64,000 bases of DNA from Globodera rostochiensis (taxonomy: Eukaryota > Nematoda > Chromadorea > Rhabditida > Heteroderidae), in assembly GCA_018350325.1 (NCBI GenBank), contig JAEVLN010000031.1, positions 355,472-419,471 on the forward strand, given 5' to 3'. Shown here one piece after another: positions 22,901-32,703 of this stretch. Within the stretch, counting starts at the first letter, position 1. Each line of letters starts with the position of its first letter. The notes under the pieces are model-generated. The model was given only the letters and a program-made list of their open reading frames with translations, made no database searches and was not told where the DNA came from. The position numbers and the translations under genes are program-made.

Positions 22901-23778
22901 TGATCTAAATTGCTGCTTGAGTGGCTCAGACGGATGGGACAGACCATTTCTGTGTTCTGCGTACAGCTGCTTACTCCGCTTCATGGCCTCAACCCCCGCG
23001 GGTCCGTAGAACTGTGCCCGGGTACAAACTCTGACCTGAACACATTCTACTAGCGTAGTACGGGACCGGGACTTGGGACCAGAACAACGGGGAATTTTAG
23101 TGCCCAGAAAAACCGGGACTTACCGGGACCAGAAAAAAACCAGGGACCAGAAAAACCGGGACTTTCCAGGACCAGAAAAACCGGGACCGGGACTTTCCGG
23201 GACCAGAAAAACCGGGACCGGCACTTTGCGGGATTAGAAAAACCGGGACCGGGACTTTGCGGGACCAGAAAACCGGGACCGGGACTTCCCGGGACCAGAA
23301 AACCCGGGGCCTGGACTTTCCGGGACCAGAAAAACCGGGGCCGGAACTTTCAGTTTTTAAAAAGTCCCATCCCGACCGGGATCTGGAATCCCGGGAAATC
23401 CCGATCACGTCCTACCCTACATTTTGCCCAAGGAACTTTCTCCGATATTTGTGTGCCTTCCCAAATTCATACAGAGTTAAACTCGTCCGTATTCAACGAC
23501 GAACACCGATCGATGCCCTTCGAGAATTGTCCAATCCAACTCAGCCAATAGGGGTCATTCACGTCAAAGAACAAACTCGGGTCCAAAATGCCGTCGTCCA
23601 ACTGTTTCGCAAGCTTCGTCTCCTCCCACTTCAATTGTTTGTTTAATTGGTCAATTATGGCATTAAATGTTTTTACCTCTTCAGCATTGTAAGTTTGGCA
23701 CAAAAAAATGACGTCAATGGCGACAACGATGAGAAGAAGTTTAACGCAAAATTGGGAAAAGGGTGGTGGCAGCAGCAT
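16963..23778 (-). CDS. GT14 core-2/I-branching-like glycosyltransferase, left copy
   Basis: Minus-strand exons: first exon about 23496-23778 (MLLPPPFSQFCVKLLLIVVA signal anchor), one starting near 23034 (VRVCTRAQFYGPAGVEAMKR), one near 22580-22712 (weak), 21518-21697, 20933-~21058, 20611-20853 (FSDIDCGRVLLAND, then DYPLAFIRLVYT), 19852-20040 (DYLFIEMEFASSYAPQNWYC), 19718-19786, 19502-19658 (NHDVQMKTNEELVQIFKWMN), 18296-18425, 18122-18241 (NAPGGFTQKCFDEQLGPGFT), 17530-17636, 17320-17468 (FNRTYLFPTLKRLNKKFYTE), 16963-17274. The layout matches nematode Branch-domain (GT14) enzymes, type II Golgi proteins adding N-acetylglucosamine branches to glycans. No frameshift was seen in the conserved exons. 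Introns carry MITEs and minisatellites. Two donors are GC. The 5' exons are less certain. Confidence 0.75.
18599..19375. repeat. ~65-bp minisatellite in GT14 intron (left)
   Basis: About 12 degenerate copies of TTCAGTACCAGAGTCTAAAA plus TTTCAGTCCTTAGGTAAAAG, alternating long and short units. The array lies entirely inside the intron between exons 18296-18425 and 19502-19658. The same array is mirrored at 41218-41999. Confidence 0.9.
21100..21470. repeat. C-rich tandem repeats in GT14 intron (left)
   Basis: Repeats of CCCCGAAATGCCGTCCC and AAGAACCCCGACC, several long C-tracts and a (CA)n tract. The mirrored region at 39400-39580 is shorter and rearranged, as expected for an unstable simple array. 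Confidence 0.8.
21745..22040. repeat. ~65-bp tandem array, left arm only
   Basis: Four to five copies of AACAAATTGATCAAAATAGT followed by GAAAAGATTGGCCCAGATCA. Units shorten toward 22040. The right arm lacks this region because of its deletion. Confidence 0.8.
22049..22524. mobile_element. hAT-type MITE, left arm only
   Basis: Perfect 15-bp inverted ends TAGGGTAGGAGCCGG. Flanks are GTCCAAAC (22041-22048) and GTCCAAAG (22525-22532), a 7-of-8 target duplication. Both ends are made of GGGGATCCCCGG-rich palindromic words. Confidence 0.8.
23040..23421. mobile_element. CCGGGAC-rich MITE in GT14 intron
   Basis: The ends TAGCGTAGTACGGGACCGGG and (reverse complement of the right) TAGGGTAGGACGTGATCGGG are related. 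The interior is an array of GGGACCAGAAAAACCGGGAC-type units. The flanks CATTCTAC and CATTTTGC match at only 6 of 8 positions. It lies in the first intron of the left GT14 gene. Confidence 0.6.
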
Positions 23779-23997
23779 CAATTTGGACTGAAACAAGAGT
23801 AGAGTTGGATTGGGATTGAGACTGATACTGAAACGTTTGTTTTTGGGAATAAAGTTCCCCGTCATATGGTGCCGGATTTTTCAAATTTGGTTTTTGCCGT
23901 TATAGTCCCGGTTTTTTACCGGGATTAGAATACCATTTTTGTATAAAATCCATGTGCGTGTTTTCCGACTTCGCTCTACTCTACTGAAACCCAATGT

Positions 23998-24118
23998 TAC
24001 CGTATACACTCTTGTAATCCCACCGGCGTGATTATTTTTCAACCAACCCAGAGAGGGCGGGATTATTAGAGGGGGCGGGATTATTAGAAAGGGTGAGATT
24101 ACAAGAGTGTATACGGTA
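23998..24118. mobile_element. Mariner-like MITE with 20-bp perfect ends
   Basis: 121 bp. The ends are TA then CCGTATACACTCTTGTAATC, mirrored exactly at the right and followed by TA. A TA duplication is characteristic of Tc1/mariner targets. A decayed mirror copy begins at 38583. Confidence 0.8.
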
Positions 24119-25204
24119 TGCCAAGACCGGCGGTTTAAAAAAACGGCTTCCTCATGTTTTAATTTGGGTTGAATGTGTGTGTTATTTGATTGAGTTCATA
24201 ACCAAAACGGGCGGGCAATGAAATAACCGATGGAATGGAATGGACACGGACGAACGGACGGACGGATGTGCGCTGATTCATTGAAATTGACGACTTTTGA
24301 GTACATAATTTGTGAATTATCGTTTTGTTAAACAATTCCAATCATCGGCAATTCCCGAGTGATGAGTGTCGTCTGGCTGCTTTCGCTGTGCCACGTCAAC
24401 GGTCTTCCGGCCGTATGGAGTCATTTCGCCGATTGGACATTTCATCAAGCGGACATTTCGTCGATTTGACATTTCGCCGATCGTAAAATTGTTCTCAGGG
24501 AGAAGGAGTCGGGAGCGGGAATCCCGTTAAAATCCCGCGGGAGTCCCGCTCCCGTCGATCTATAGCGCCAATTGAGGAGACATTCAGAAATCGAGCCGTT
24601 GGCAGAATCCAAAAACAAATTTTTGATTGACCAAAACGGAGAGATTCGACGAATTGATGGAAAGCATAATGGAAATTTCAAAACAAGCATTTACAAACTT
24701 TGAAAAAATGTGAAATTCGCTGGCAACGGCACCACATTTGTGGCCCGGCTTTTACAGTCAAAATTGTAAAGAAAGAACCTTCGAATCCTTTAGGCAAATT
24801 TAACATTTTTGCATTTAAATATCTTTTGGGGACAAATCTTTCCTTGAAATGGACTAAAATTTCACTGAAAACTAATAAATTCAATTCAGCAATTACTCCC
24901 CACCCCCCTATTACCAAAAAATCCGGCGGTGGTTGTCACATTAGTCCGAAAACCGCGCCATCTCCTCGGCTACATTTCCGTTGTCCATTTGCCCGTATTC
25001 AAATTGGTGATCTTTGGACCCAATCTCGGCCCCAAATCGTTCTAAAATAATCCACTCTTGATAACGCCATTCCCGCAAATAAAGTCCCCTCCTCCTTTTT
25101 CGGCATGCCACATCGCTGTTCTGATAAATGCCTTAGTCGAGTAATGACCCTTCCGGCTCGCCCTACCCCCACTCTTGACCCCTATTTAATAGCCCCCCCC
25201 CCGG
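24119..25204. other. Left-arm spacer, no supported gene
   Basis: Contains a short array of GACATTTCGCCGATTGGACA words (24427-24480) and a segment (24700-25060) with a mirrored but diverged partner at 38100-38300. Reading frames on both strands lack recognisable domains, and the mirror copy breaks them. Confidence 0.4.
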
Positions 25205-25670
25205 TGAACGGAAAATCGGTCACCGGAAAATTGGTCACTGAGGGTTTTCGGAAAATTGGTCACAGAAAATTGGTCACCAGGATATTTCGAGTTTTTTCGT
25301 TCTAACTTTTTTCAAACAACTCTAAAAGCTTAGCTTTCTTTTGAAAAAGCTTCTTCAGACTAAATGCAGTCAAATGATAATAAATTCGTGTATTCTGTAG
25401 TCTTTTAAAAATGTTGTAAGCTGAAAAGTGGTTCGCTTCCAAGAAAACTGGCGCCCCTTTGCGCTAACTTTGTTTATACTAAGTCTAATTAGTTGCAATT
25501 AGTATCAATTAAAAGATCTCTTCAAGCTGAGAACAAAGCAAAAGAAAGCTAATCTTTTAGAGTTGTTTGAAAAAAGTTAGAACGAAAAAACTCGAAATAT
25601 CCTGGTGACCAATCTTGGTGACCAATTTTCCGAAAACCCTCAGTGACCAATTTTCCGGTGACCCGGGACT
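25205..25670. mobile_element. Long-TIR element, left-arm-specific insertion
   Basis: Inverted ends of more than 100 bp: GGTCACCGGAAAATTGGTCA on the left, its complement near 25640 on the right, plus a mirrored AACTCTAAAAGCTTAGC region. It lies in a C-tract (flanks GCCCCCCCCC both sides). The right arm has an unoccupied site at about 37875-37900. Confidence 0.8.
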
Positions 25671-26680
25671 CGCCCCCCCCCTTGCACCCCCAAACAACAC
25701 ACACTTCTTTCTCCCGTTCTCCCGACTCTAAGCCTAAGCCTAAATTTTTAGACGCGAAAATACCAAAATAGTTTTTAAAAAGGCCCAAATAAACTCGTCA
25801 AAACGACGAATTTCCGGCTAAGACATTTTTTCGTGCATGAATTTTAGTTTGTAGTAATTTTTGTTTTTTTGCTAAATTTATAAATCTTTTTGTTATTTAC
25901 ATATAAAAGATTCCAATTGACTTTGTTTGCACCTTTTTTTGTTGATCCACCTCATATTGGATGATAGTATCGGCACCGTCGACTCCCCCCCCCCCCTCCC
26001 CAAACTGATCCAAAAATAGCGAAAAGTCTGCCAATTTATGCGAAAACTTCTGGGTTTTTTGCCTAAAACTCCGAAAACCGAAATTCCGGACCCAAAAATG
26101 CACAGGAAATCCGGTTACATCCCTAATACATAACATACCTATAGATTTAAACAAATTAATTAAATTGTTTATGACTGTAAAAAAGGATAAAACATAATTA
26201 ATTGTTTCAAAATTCTTCCTTTCTAACTTTGCACCCTTTTTGTTGATCCTTTTGGTCCACATCATATTGAATAGTAATAGCAGATGTTTGGGCCGGTTGT
26301 CGTCTTGTGTTCAACAACTTTATTCGCCAAAATTATAATCGCCGGGGGGGGGGCGTGTGGAACAAAGAAATGAATAAAATATTCCAAACAAAAAATAAGT
26401 TGGAATATTAAAAGGGGATTCAACGCCGGCGGGGGGGGGGGGGGGGGGGCATTGGCTTCCCCTTTATTTGCCCCATTCATTCCACCATTTTACCTATCTG
26501 CTTTCTCTTTAAATATCGGGGGACCCCCCAAATCGAAAAAGTGTCCTTGGCTTAGGCTAGGCTTAAAAGCTGTTCTATTAACAAAATTCAATTCATTTTT
26601 TAAAAAATTTATTTGCACCTATTGCGCGGCGATTTTGTTGTTATATGTAAATTTTATTTTTAGATAAAATTGAAAATTCA

Positions 26681-28330
26681 TTGATTAAAAAAAAATCGTT
26701 TGATTTGATGGAGTTTCTGGATGATGAAAGCAATAGGGTCACAGGCTTGATCCGCGGCGGCCGCATAATGTTCAGTGGTCGAGGAGGAGGTAGGTGGCAC
26801 TTTGTCTCAAAAATCGAAAAACTAAGAATTTCAAGACAATCTGTAAAAGCAACAAAAGTGGCGGTTGCCCATTTGAATTTTGTTTCTAATGCTTCTTAAC
26901 AAAAATAGTTCAATTTTTTAAAGACATTTTTGGGCTGAATTGAGTATCTATTAGCAAAAATAAATTAAATGTTTCGGACAATAAGTGACAAGCCCCAAAA
27001 TCAGATTCTTTGGTTGGTCGGATGAAGCATTTGCTGAGCACGGGCGATGGGGCGGATGTGCACTTTTTGGTGGGGGATGAAGACAAAAAAGAGGCGAGTT
27101 GGGGGCAAATGAATAATAATCATTATTTCAATTTAATTTTTGAGTTTTTTTCATACTTAAATTTCAAATTACCTTTTGAAAGAAATGTTTAAGCTTCTGG
27201 CCAGCACACAAAACAATCTTGGGGACGGCCTCCGATGTGTTCGAGACAATGGGGGACGACAATATGTTCGCTGTGCTTTATGCGGGTGAAATTTTATTGA
27301 TTTGTTGTGCCACGGCACAGTTTCAGTTACAAGAAAAGACTTGAATAATAATGGCTGAATTAGTCCCCAAGAGAATTTGCATTGTTTTTGAAAATAGAAA
27401 ATAAATATTCTCCAAAGTAGGATGGCACGGGACCAGGACTTTTGGGAAACACCGGGACCGGAACTAAATTAGTCTCGATCAAAAAAAAACGTTTTGAAAA
27501 AAACTGGGATTAAATTTCAGTCCCAGAAAAGACTCTTTCAGTACTGGTCCCGGTGCCGGTGCCACCCTACCCCAAAGTATGGAAATTAGAGAATTTTGAT
27601 AAAATATTTTAAATTTCAGCCAAAAAATATAATGTGTCCGGACTGATCAAAGCGTGTGTCAACTTTCCCAAAAGGGGACTTCGCAATGTTTTCCTCTCGA
27701 TGGAGCAGGCGCGCGTTCTTGGAGAAGCGGTGGGGGCGGGGGGGGGGGCACAATTTCAACATTTAAAAAAATATTTTCAAATTTTTATTTTCCATAAACT
27801 AATTCTGGCTTTAAAAAAGCGGCATTTTTTTATAATACTTAAGGAATTTGCTCGCAATTGTTTGGATTAGGTACATCGATAAGAATGCAGCAAATTTGGT
27901 CCAATCAGCCAATTTTTTACAAATTGATCAGAAATTATTGTGTGAGATTTTGGACCATGACAAGCTGATGATCAAAGAAGAGCTTTTGGACGTGAAATGC
28001 TCGGCCCGGCACTCTTCAAAATTCGTTTTCCGCTCATTCCACAAAAGGATTTTTCTGATGTTATTGGTGCTTAGATTTTGAAAAACTTTTAAATGACAAA
28101 ACTTTTTTATTTATTCTTTTTTTAAATAGCCAATTGGCACTATCAAAGTTTTTGAACTCCGTCTTTTTGACAGTTTCGTCCGGAGTGTTGACGAGTGACG
28201 AGCTGGTTGGCGTGTATCTGCACCATTGTCGTGCAAATTGTTTGCTCCGCGAGCTGTACCCGCTGAAATTCTCCACACAGCGACGGTGACAATTTTGTCG
28301 TTACTGTCTCGTCCGTTCAACAAAATGAAA
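26681..28330 (+). pseudogene. BTB-BACK gene relic, left copy
   Basis: Recognisable pieces in order: MEFLDDESNRVTGLIRGGRI (26708 on), SLVGRMKHLLSTGDGADVHF (27003-27094), LLPAHKTILGTASDVFETM-like coding at about 27190, KKYNVSGLIKACVNFPKRGL (27620-27730), EFARNCLD (27842), then [20 protein letters not shown] and a MATH-start-like VLTSDELVGVYLHHC (28160-28280). Breaks are an extra G in the codons for LLPA relative to the right arm, loss of about 175 bp of the BTB core (27247 joins sequence that lies beyond it in the right arm), a 4-nt insertion at the DYIDK motif, and a deletion of the [12 protein letters not shown] segment shared with the right arm. It is not functional. Confidence 0.75.
27418..27569. 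mobile_element. hAT-type MITE (left), mirrored at 35923
   Basis: The ends TAGGATGGCACGGGACC and TAGGGTGGCACCGGCACC are inverted. The flanks CTCCAAAG / CCCCAAAG match at 7 of 8. Present in both arms, so it was inserted before the palindrome formed. Confidence 0.75.
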
Positions 28331-28348
28331 CATTTTTGAAATTGGAAT

Positions 28349-28520
28349 ACCGTATATCCTCTTTTAATCCCCCATGTTCTAATAATCCCCCACCCTCTGA
28401 GTAGGTGAACTCAAAACCCCATTCATTTTCTCCTCAAATAATCCCCACCCTCTAATAATGTCGCCCTTTCTGAGTAGGTTGAAATTAATCCCACATGGGG
28501 GATTAAAGAGGATATACGAT
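28349..28520. mobile_element. Mariner-like MITE (left), mirrored at 34981
   Basis: The ends CCGTATATCCTCTTTTAATC and the complement of GATTAAAGAGGATATACG lie next to TA. The interior has AATAATCCCC words. Confidence 0.75.
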
Positions 28521-28926
28521 ATGTATAAAAATTCAAAGCCCGGATTAACGTTCTGAAATAAATATTTTTACTAAAAATCTGTTGCCTAGCCAAGAACTAA
28601 GCAGAAATTTTTTCTGTTTAATTTCAGCAATTTATAATTAAACCAAAGAATGAATGAAAAATTTTTTTAATCTTTCTCCTTTTGCTCAGCAATTACTACG
28701 CTATTTAAATTTAAAAAATTCTCTTAAAAGCGATCGACTAGCTTGAAGGCCTAATGAATCCGGGCTCAAATTGATGTAAATTGGCAAAATTGGCTTATTT
28801 ATTAGAGGTATTTTAAGCGCCAATTTAAAAGTGAAATGATTTATTCAAAAGTTTATTTAAAAAATAAACGATTGATCCAATCAAAACTGGAAAATCTCTA
28901 ACATTTCCCTTTTCTTCACAAATTAA

Positions 28927-29139
28927 ACCCGCTCAGAGAGCGTCGCCCCCGCGGCCGATCCCCAAAGGGACCAGCCGACGGTCCTCAACGCCGGGCGATC
29001 ACCAAAACTGGCGACGCCCCCGGCGAGCTTCACGCTCAGGGGACAACGCTTTTGCTCTTCATCGCGGGTGCTTTGGCGAGCAAGGTGGAACCCCCACCGG
29101 GAAACCGTACTACAGAAATGATCCTGAGAAGTACAGTCT
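28927..29139 (-). ncRNA. U3 snoRNA (left arm copy)
   Basis: Exact mirror of 34362-34574. The minus strand starts AGACTGTACTTCTCAGGATC (box A region), includes CGATGA (box C'), CTGAGCGTGAAGC (box B), GTGATCG (box C-like) and ends CTCTGAGCGGG (box D). About 213 nt. A C/D-box RNA needed for 18S rRNA processing in the nucleolus. Confidence 0.9.
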
Positions 29140-29182
29140 CAACATTTGCTGTGTTTGGCTGCCTATGAATGGGCAGGGCAAT

Positions 29183-29223
29183 GCAAATGTTCGATGGGTT
29201 GCAAACAGAGGAAGGGAAGGATT
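29183..29223 (-). promoter_or_regulatory. PSE-like element of left U3
   Basis: The minus strand reads CCTTCCC...TTTGCAACCCATCGAACATTTG, ending 44 nt before the U3 start. It shares its core CCCATCGAACATTTG with the U1 promoters. Confidence 0.65.
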
Positions 29224-29717
29224 GGAAAATGCGTAGTCTCTCGTCCTTTTCTCTAACATCATTTCTTTCATTGTGTCTAACCATCGTTTTCTCTGCACTC
29301 TCTTTTCTCCGTTCACTCTCTTTCTCTCTCTTTTGCTGCTGTCGTTGCATTTGTGATGGCCTAATTAAGAGAATTTGTGTCTGCCCAACCATTAAAGTCG
29401 AGAGAAAGATGACTAAAAGAGCGAAAAGCATCGGTTACACAAATTCAGAACATTAAACGTTTTTTGAAGAATTGTAAATTTGCGCTTGTGCCTGAGGCGG
29501 TTTTTCAATTTTGAGGAAAGCCCGACTTTGAAATGTTTTGTTATGATTAATTCAAATTGAGTTAAGTTTAAGCGTTGCATTGCCTGTTACAAATAGTTTG
29601 ATATCGCTTTGGTTACACACTTTCTTTGACATTGTCATTTTTCCATTAATTAACCCACCAAAGACTTACAAATAATCAAGAAATAACAATTATCAAAAAT
29701 AAAACATAAGTCCCGCC

Positions 29718-30797
29718 CAGTGTTTTGCTGTTCCAACAATTTTGAACCTGTTCCTGTTCTGTTCTCAAATTTTAGAACAGCCTATCTGTTCTGTTCCGAC
29801 CTCGAGAACAGAACAGGAACAGGAACAGAACAGAGTAAACTGTTCTTAGACTGTTCCAAATTAAAAATTTTCCGAGTGAAATTCAGTCTGAAATTTTAAT
29901 TGATGATGCATTGGACAAAGTGTTCAATCACTTCCTAGTGATGCTCGAGACCTAACTTTACCAAGAGTTGCCCCTGAGACTCGAGAATTGACTCCCAAAA
30001 ATCCGAGACTTTTACCAAAATATTTTAAGTTAGGTTTATAAGGTTGCTCCTCGACCCCCTGGGAGCCGGGGATGTCGGGGTTGGTCATATCGAGGGTCGG
30101 GGAAGACCGAATTTTGAGAACGGGGAGCAATCTTAGTGAAAAAATTAAATAATTTTTGGCACTTCTGCTTTCTTCTGGAGGGATAGGGGTCAACCATTTT
30201 TTGAAGCTTTTTAGAAATGGGAGGGGTGCGGGGAATTTTGAAGATTTTGATGGAATTGTTAAAAAATTGGTCTTGATTTTTAAAAATTAGGAAAACAAAA
30301 GGGTCCCCCCTTATGATTAAATTTAATGAAACAAATAAAAAAATTTTATATTTTTATCCCTTCAAAAAATATTAAAACTGAAATATTTTTAAAAATTGTT
30401 TCCTTTACCATCAAAAAAGTTAAAAAGAGGGGACAAATCATTTACACAGTCGGGGGTTCGAACCCGCTGCCCCAGGAATCACACATCACCCACCATTTAC
30501 ACCACACAAGGGAATAAAATAAAAAGAATAAAAAAGATTTTCACTGTGGAAAGTTGAAGTTTAGACAAAATCGAATCGCGTCAGTCAGTTTCACCACTGC
30601 GCCACGTGAGATCATAATGAATATTTGGAAAATTTCAAATATATTACTCAATCATGTTCAATTCTTCAATTTTTACCCTGTTCTAGCTTGGCCTGTTCTG
30701 TTCCTGTTCCAAAGATTTTGAATCTGTTCCTGTTCCTGTGCTGTTCTAAAATCTTAGAACAGAACAGAACAGGCCAAGCTGGAACAACAAAACACTG
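29718..30797. mobile_element. hAT-type element (left), 8-bp duplication
   Basis: The ends CAGTGTTTTGCTGTTCCA and TGGAACAACAAAACACTG are inverted. GTCCCGCC is duplicated exactly (29710-29717, 30798-30805). Subterminal GAACAGGAACAG words are clustered. The interior has a tRNA-like segment at 30451-30613 (minus-strand A box GTGGCGCAGTGGTGAAAC, B box GGGTTCGAACCCCC, split by about 90 bp). A related element at 50226 carries the GC hairpin that this one lacks. Mirrored exactly at 32704-33783. Confidence 0.9.
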
Positions 30798-30845
30798 GTC
30801 CCGCCTAAATAATTGAACAACTCAAAGTCAAAACATCAATTTAAA

Positions 30846-31008
30846 GGGGAGGCGCGAACGCCGTCCCCCGCACTCAAAAATTTAGCTGTGGGCCTATCCC
30901 AGTTCGGGACCGCCCTGCGGGTCAGCCCCAACCGAAAGTGCAATGGTGGAGCCTCGCCACAGGAGTCCTGCCTCAGTGATCGCAGGAACTCCCCAGCCAG
31001 GTAAGTTT
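30846..31008 (-). ncRNA. U1 snRNA (left arm copy)
   Basis: Exact mirror of 32493-32655. The minus strand begins AAACTTACCTGGCTGGGG and contains the Sm site AATTTTTGAG. Confidence 0.93.
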
Positions 31009-31047
31009 ATGAGCGGTTGCACAGCCAACGGACAAGCAAAGCGTCAG

Positions 31048-31084
31048 GCAAATGTTCGATGGGGTGCAAAGGGGGGAAGGATGT
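31048..31084 (-). promoter_or_regulatory. PSE-like element of left U1
   Basis: Minus-strand CCCATCGAACATTTGCC lies about 40 nt upstream of the U1 start, within a CCTTCCCCCCTTTGCA context. Confidence 0.65.
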
Positions 31085-31190
31085 GCAGAGAAAATGTGTT
31101 AAATTTACACTCTCTCTCATTGCTCTCTCGTTTCTTTTCTCCCAGTCTATGCATTATTTCTCAGTTGCTCACCCTTTCTCTTCTCTTTCG

Positions 31191-32310
31191 ATTGAGAAAA
31201 ATGCCCGTTCTGCACCGCGAAAGATGACGATGATGGGCAGAATTTAAATGATGTGATCGACGAGCATTCCATCGAATCGTTGGGGGGGGGGGGGGGGGGG
31301 GGGAGGAATCGGGCAACCAAATTGCTATGGGTCATCTTGTCATTTTAAGCTAAAAATGGAGTTGTCTGGAATTAAGTTTAATGTTAACGCGTTTTCTAAG
31401 CATTTTGAGAGCAGCAGCATTTTTTGAAAATTTTGTTTGGGAATTTTTGAAATTTGAAGTTATTGGGAAGGAAGGAAATCCATTTTTTGTTCGTTTATTT
31501 TGGTTCTTTTTAAGGGTACGCATCACTTCAGTGCCCACACTTCAGTGCCGGACACTTCAGTGCCCACACTTCAGTGCCGGACACTTCAGTGCCAGCACTT
31601 AAAAAGGCTAAAACTTTTTTTAAACTCAACCAAATCATACAATCAAGATATCATTGGAAAGCTCTAAATGAGAAGAATCGTACAAAAAAAAAGCCAAGGC
31701 GGTTCAATCGTTTTTAAGAAGTTCAACGTGAAAAACACCCAATCAGGGCTTTTCATCAGTTTTATTGCAATAACTTTTTTACGAATTTTCTAATTGACTA
31801 GCGTTGGCTTAACAATAGCTTTTAAAAGCTTAGAGCTTTCCAATGACATTTTGATTGTTTGATTTGGTTGAGTTTAAAGAAAGTTATAGCCTTTTAATTG
31901 CTGGCACTGAAGTGTCCGGCACTGAAGTGTGGGCACTGAAGTGTGCGGCACTGAAGTGTGGGCACTGAAATGATCGCCGCCGTCTTTTTAAGGCTCTCGT
32001 CCATTTTTTAATATTTGGAAATTAAATTTTTTGTTATAAATCATAAAAGGCGTTTCTAGACAGTTTTAAAGGTCGTAAAATTCAAATCTAATCTCCATTT
32101 CGGACTATTTTTAATATAATAAACAAAATCAAATTATTATTATTATTATTATTAGCTATAATATAACAAACAAAAATTCTGCGGAATTTTCGTTTTCCTC
32201 TCTTCCCTAAACTCTCTAACCGTCAGACACTCTATGCTCTTTCCCCTTGAATTTGTTTGTCCTCTGTTTATTTATTGCCTTCGCATGCGCGCGCTCTCTG
32301 CCCGCTGCTC
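31191..32310. other. Palindrome spacer
   Basis: Not mirrored between sides. The right part from about 32180 is U1 far-upstream sequence, also present at 15420-15560. Two separated pieces (about 31222-31276 and 32005-32150) match one contiguous stretch near 49540-49745 in reverse, so the spacer is that sequence split by an insertion. A G-tract lies at 31282-31303. Confidence 0.65.
31522..31974. mobile_element. Inverted-repeat element at the palindrome axis
   Basis: Ends of repeated CACTTCAGTGCC and GGACACTTCAGTGCC units are mirrored on the right as GGCACTGAAGTG. Inner arms such as GAAAGCTCTAAATGAGAAG and AGCTTAGAGCTTTCCAATG also pair. Its centre (about 31748) is within 3 bp of the axis of the large palindrome (31750.5). 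A related copy lies at 61907-62160. Confidence 0.75.
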
Positions 32311-32417
32311 CGAAAGAGAAGAGAAAGGGTGAGCAACTGAGAAATAATGCATAGACTGGGAGAAAAGAAACGAGAGAGCAATGAGAGAGAGTGTAAATTT
32401 AACACATTTTCTCTGCA

Positions 32418-32453
32418 CATCCTTCCCCCCTTTGCACCCCATCGAACATTTGC
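32418..32453 (+). promoter_or_regulatory. PSE-like element of right U1
   Basis: CCTTCCCCCCTTTGCACCCC followed by ATCGAACATTTGCC, 40 nt before the U1 start. Confidence 0.65.
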
Positions 32454-32492
32454 CTGACGCTTTGCTTGTCCGTTGGCTGTGCAACCGCTCAT

Positions 32493-32655
32493 AAACTTAC
32501 CTGGCTGGGGAGTTCCTGCGATCACTGAGGCAGGACTCCTGTGGCGAGGCTCCACCATTGCACTTTCGGTTGGGGCTGACCCGCAGGGCGGTCCCGAACT
32601 GGGATAGGCCCACAGCTAAATTTTTGAGTGCGGGGGACGGCGTTCGCGCCTCCCC
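32493..32655 (+). ncRNA. U1 snRNA (right arm copy)
   Basis: Same 163-nt RNA as at 15755. All three U1 copies look identical in the RNA body. It is divergently oriented to the left-arm copy across the spacer. Confidence 0.93.
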
Positions 32656-32703
32656 TTTAAATTGATGTTTTGACTTTGAGTTGTTCAATTATTTAGGCGG
32701 GAC

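Larger units (their letters stand above)
16579..31190. repeat. Left arm of large imperfect palindrome
   Basis: The reverse complement of this arm matches 32311-44993. Paired features are the GT14 exons, the 65-bp minisatellite, BTB exons, U3, U1 and several MITEs. From about 28140 to 31190 the pairing has a constant coordinate sum (63501), so there is no net indel. Farther out, insertions and deletions accumulate. Confidence 0.95.

Noticed and set aside
30943..31227. ORF over left U1 and its promoter (mirror at 32268)
   Set aside because: Overlaps U1 snRNA and its PSE; no protein resemblance.
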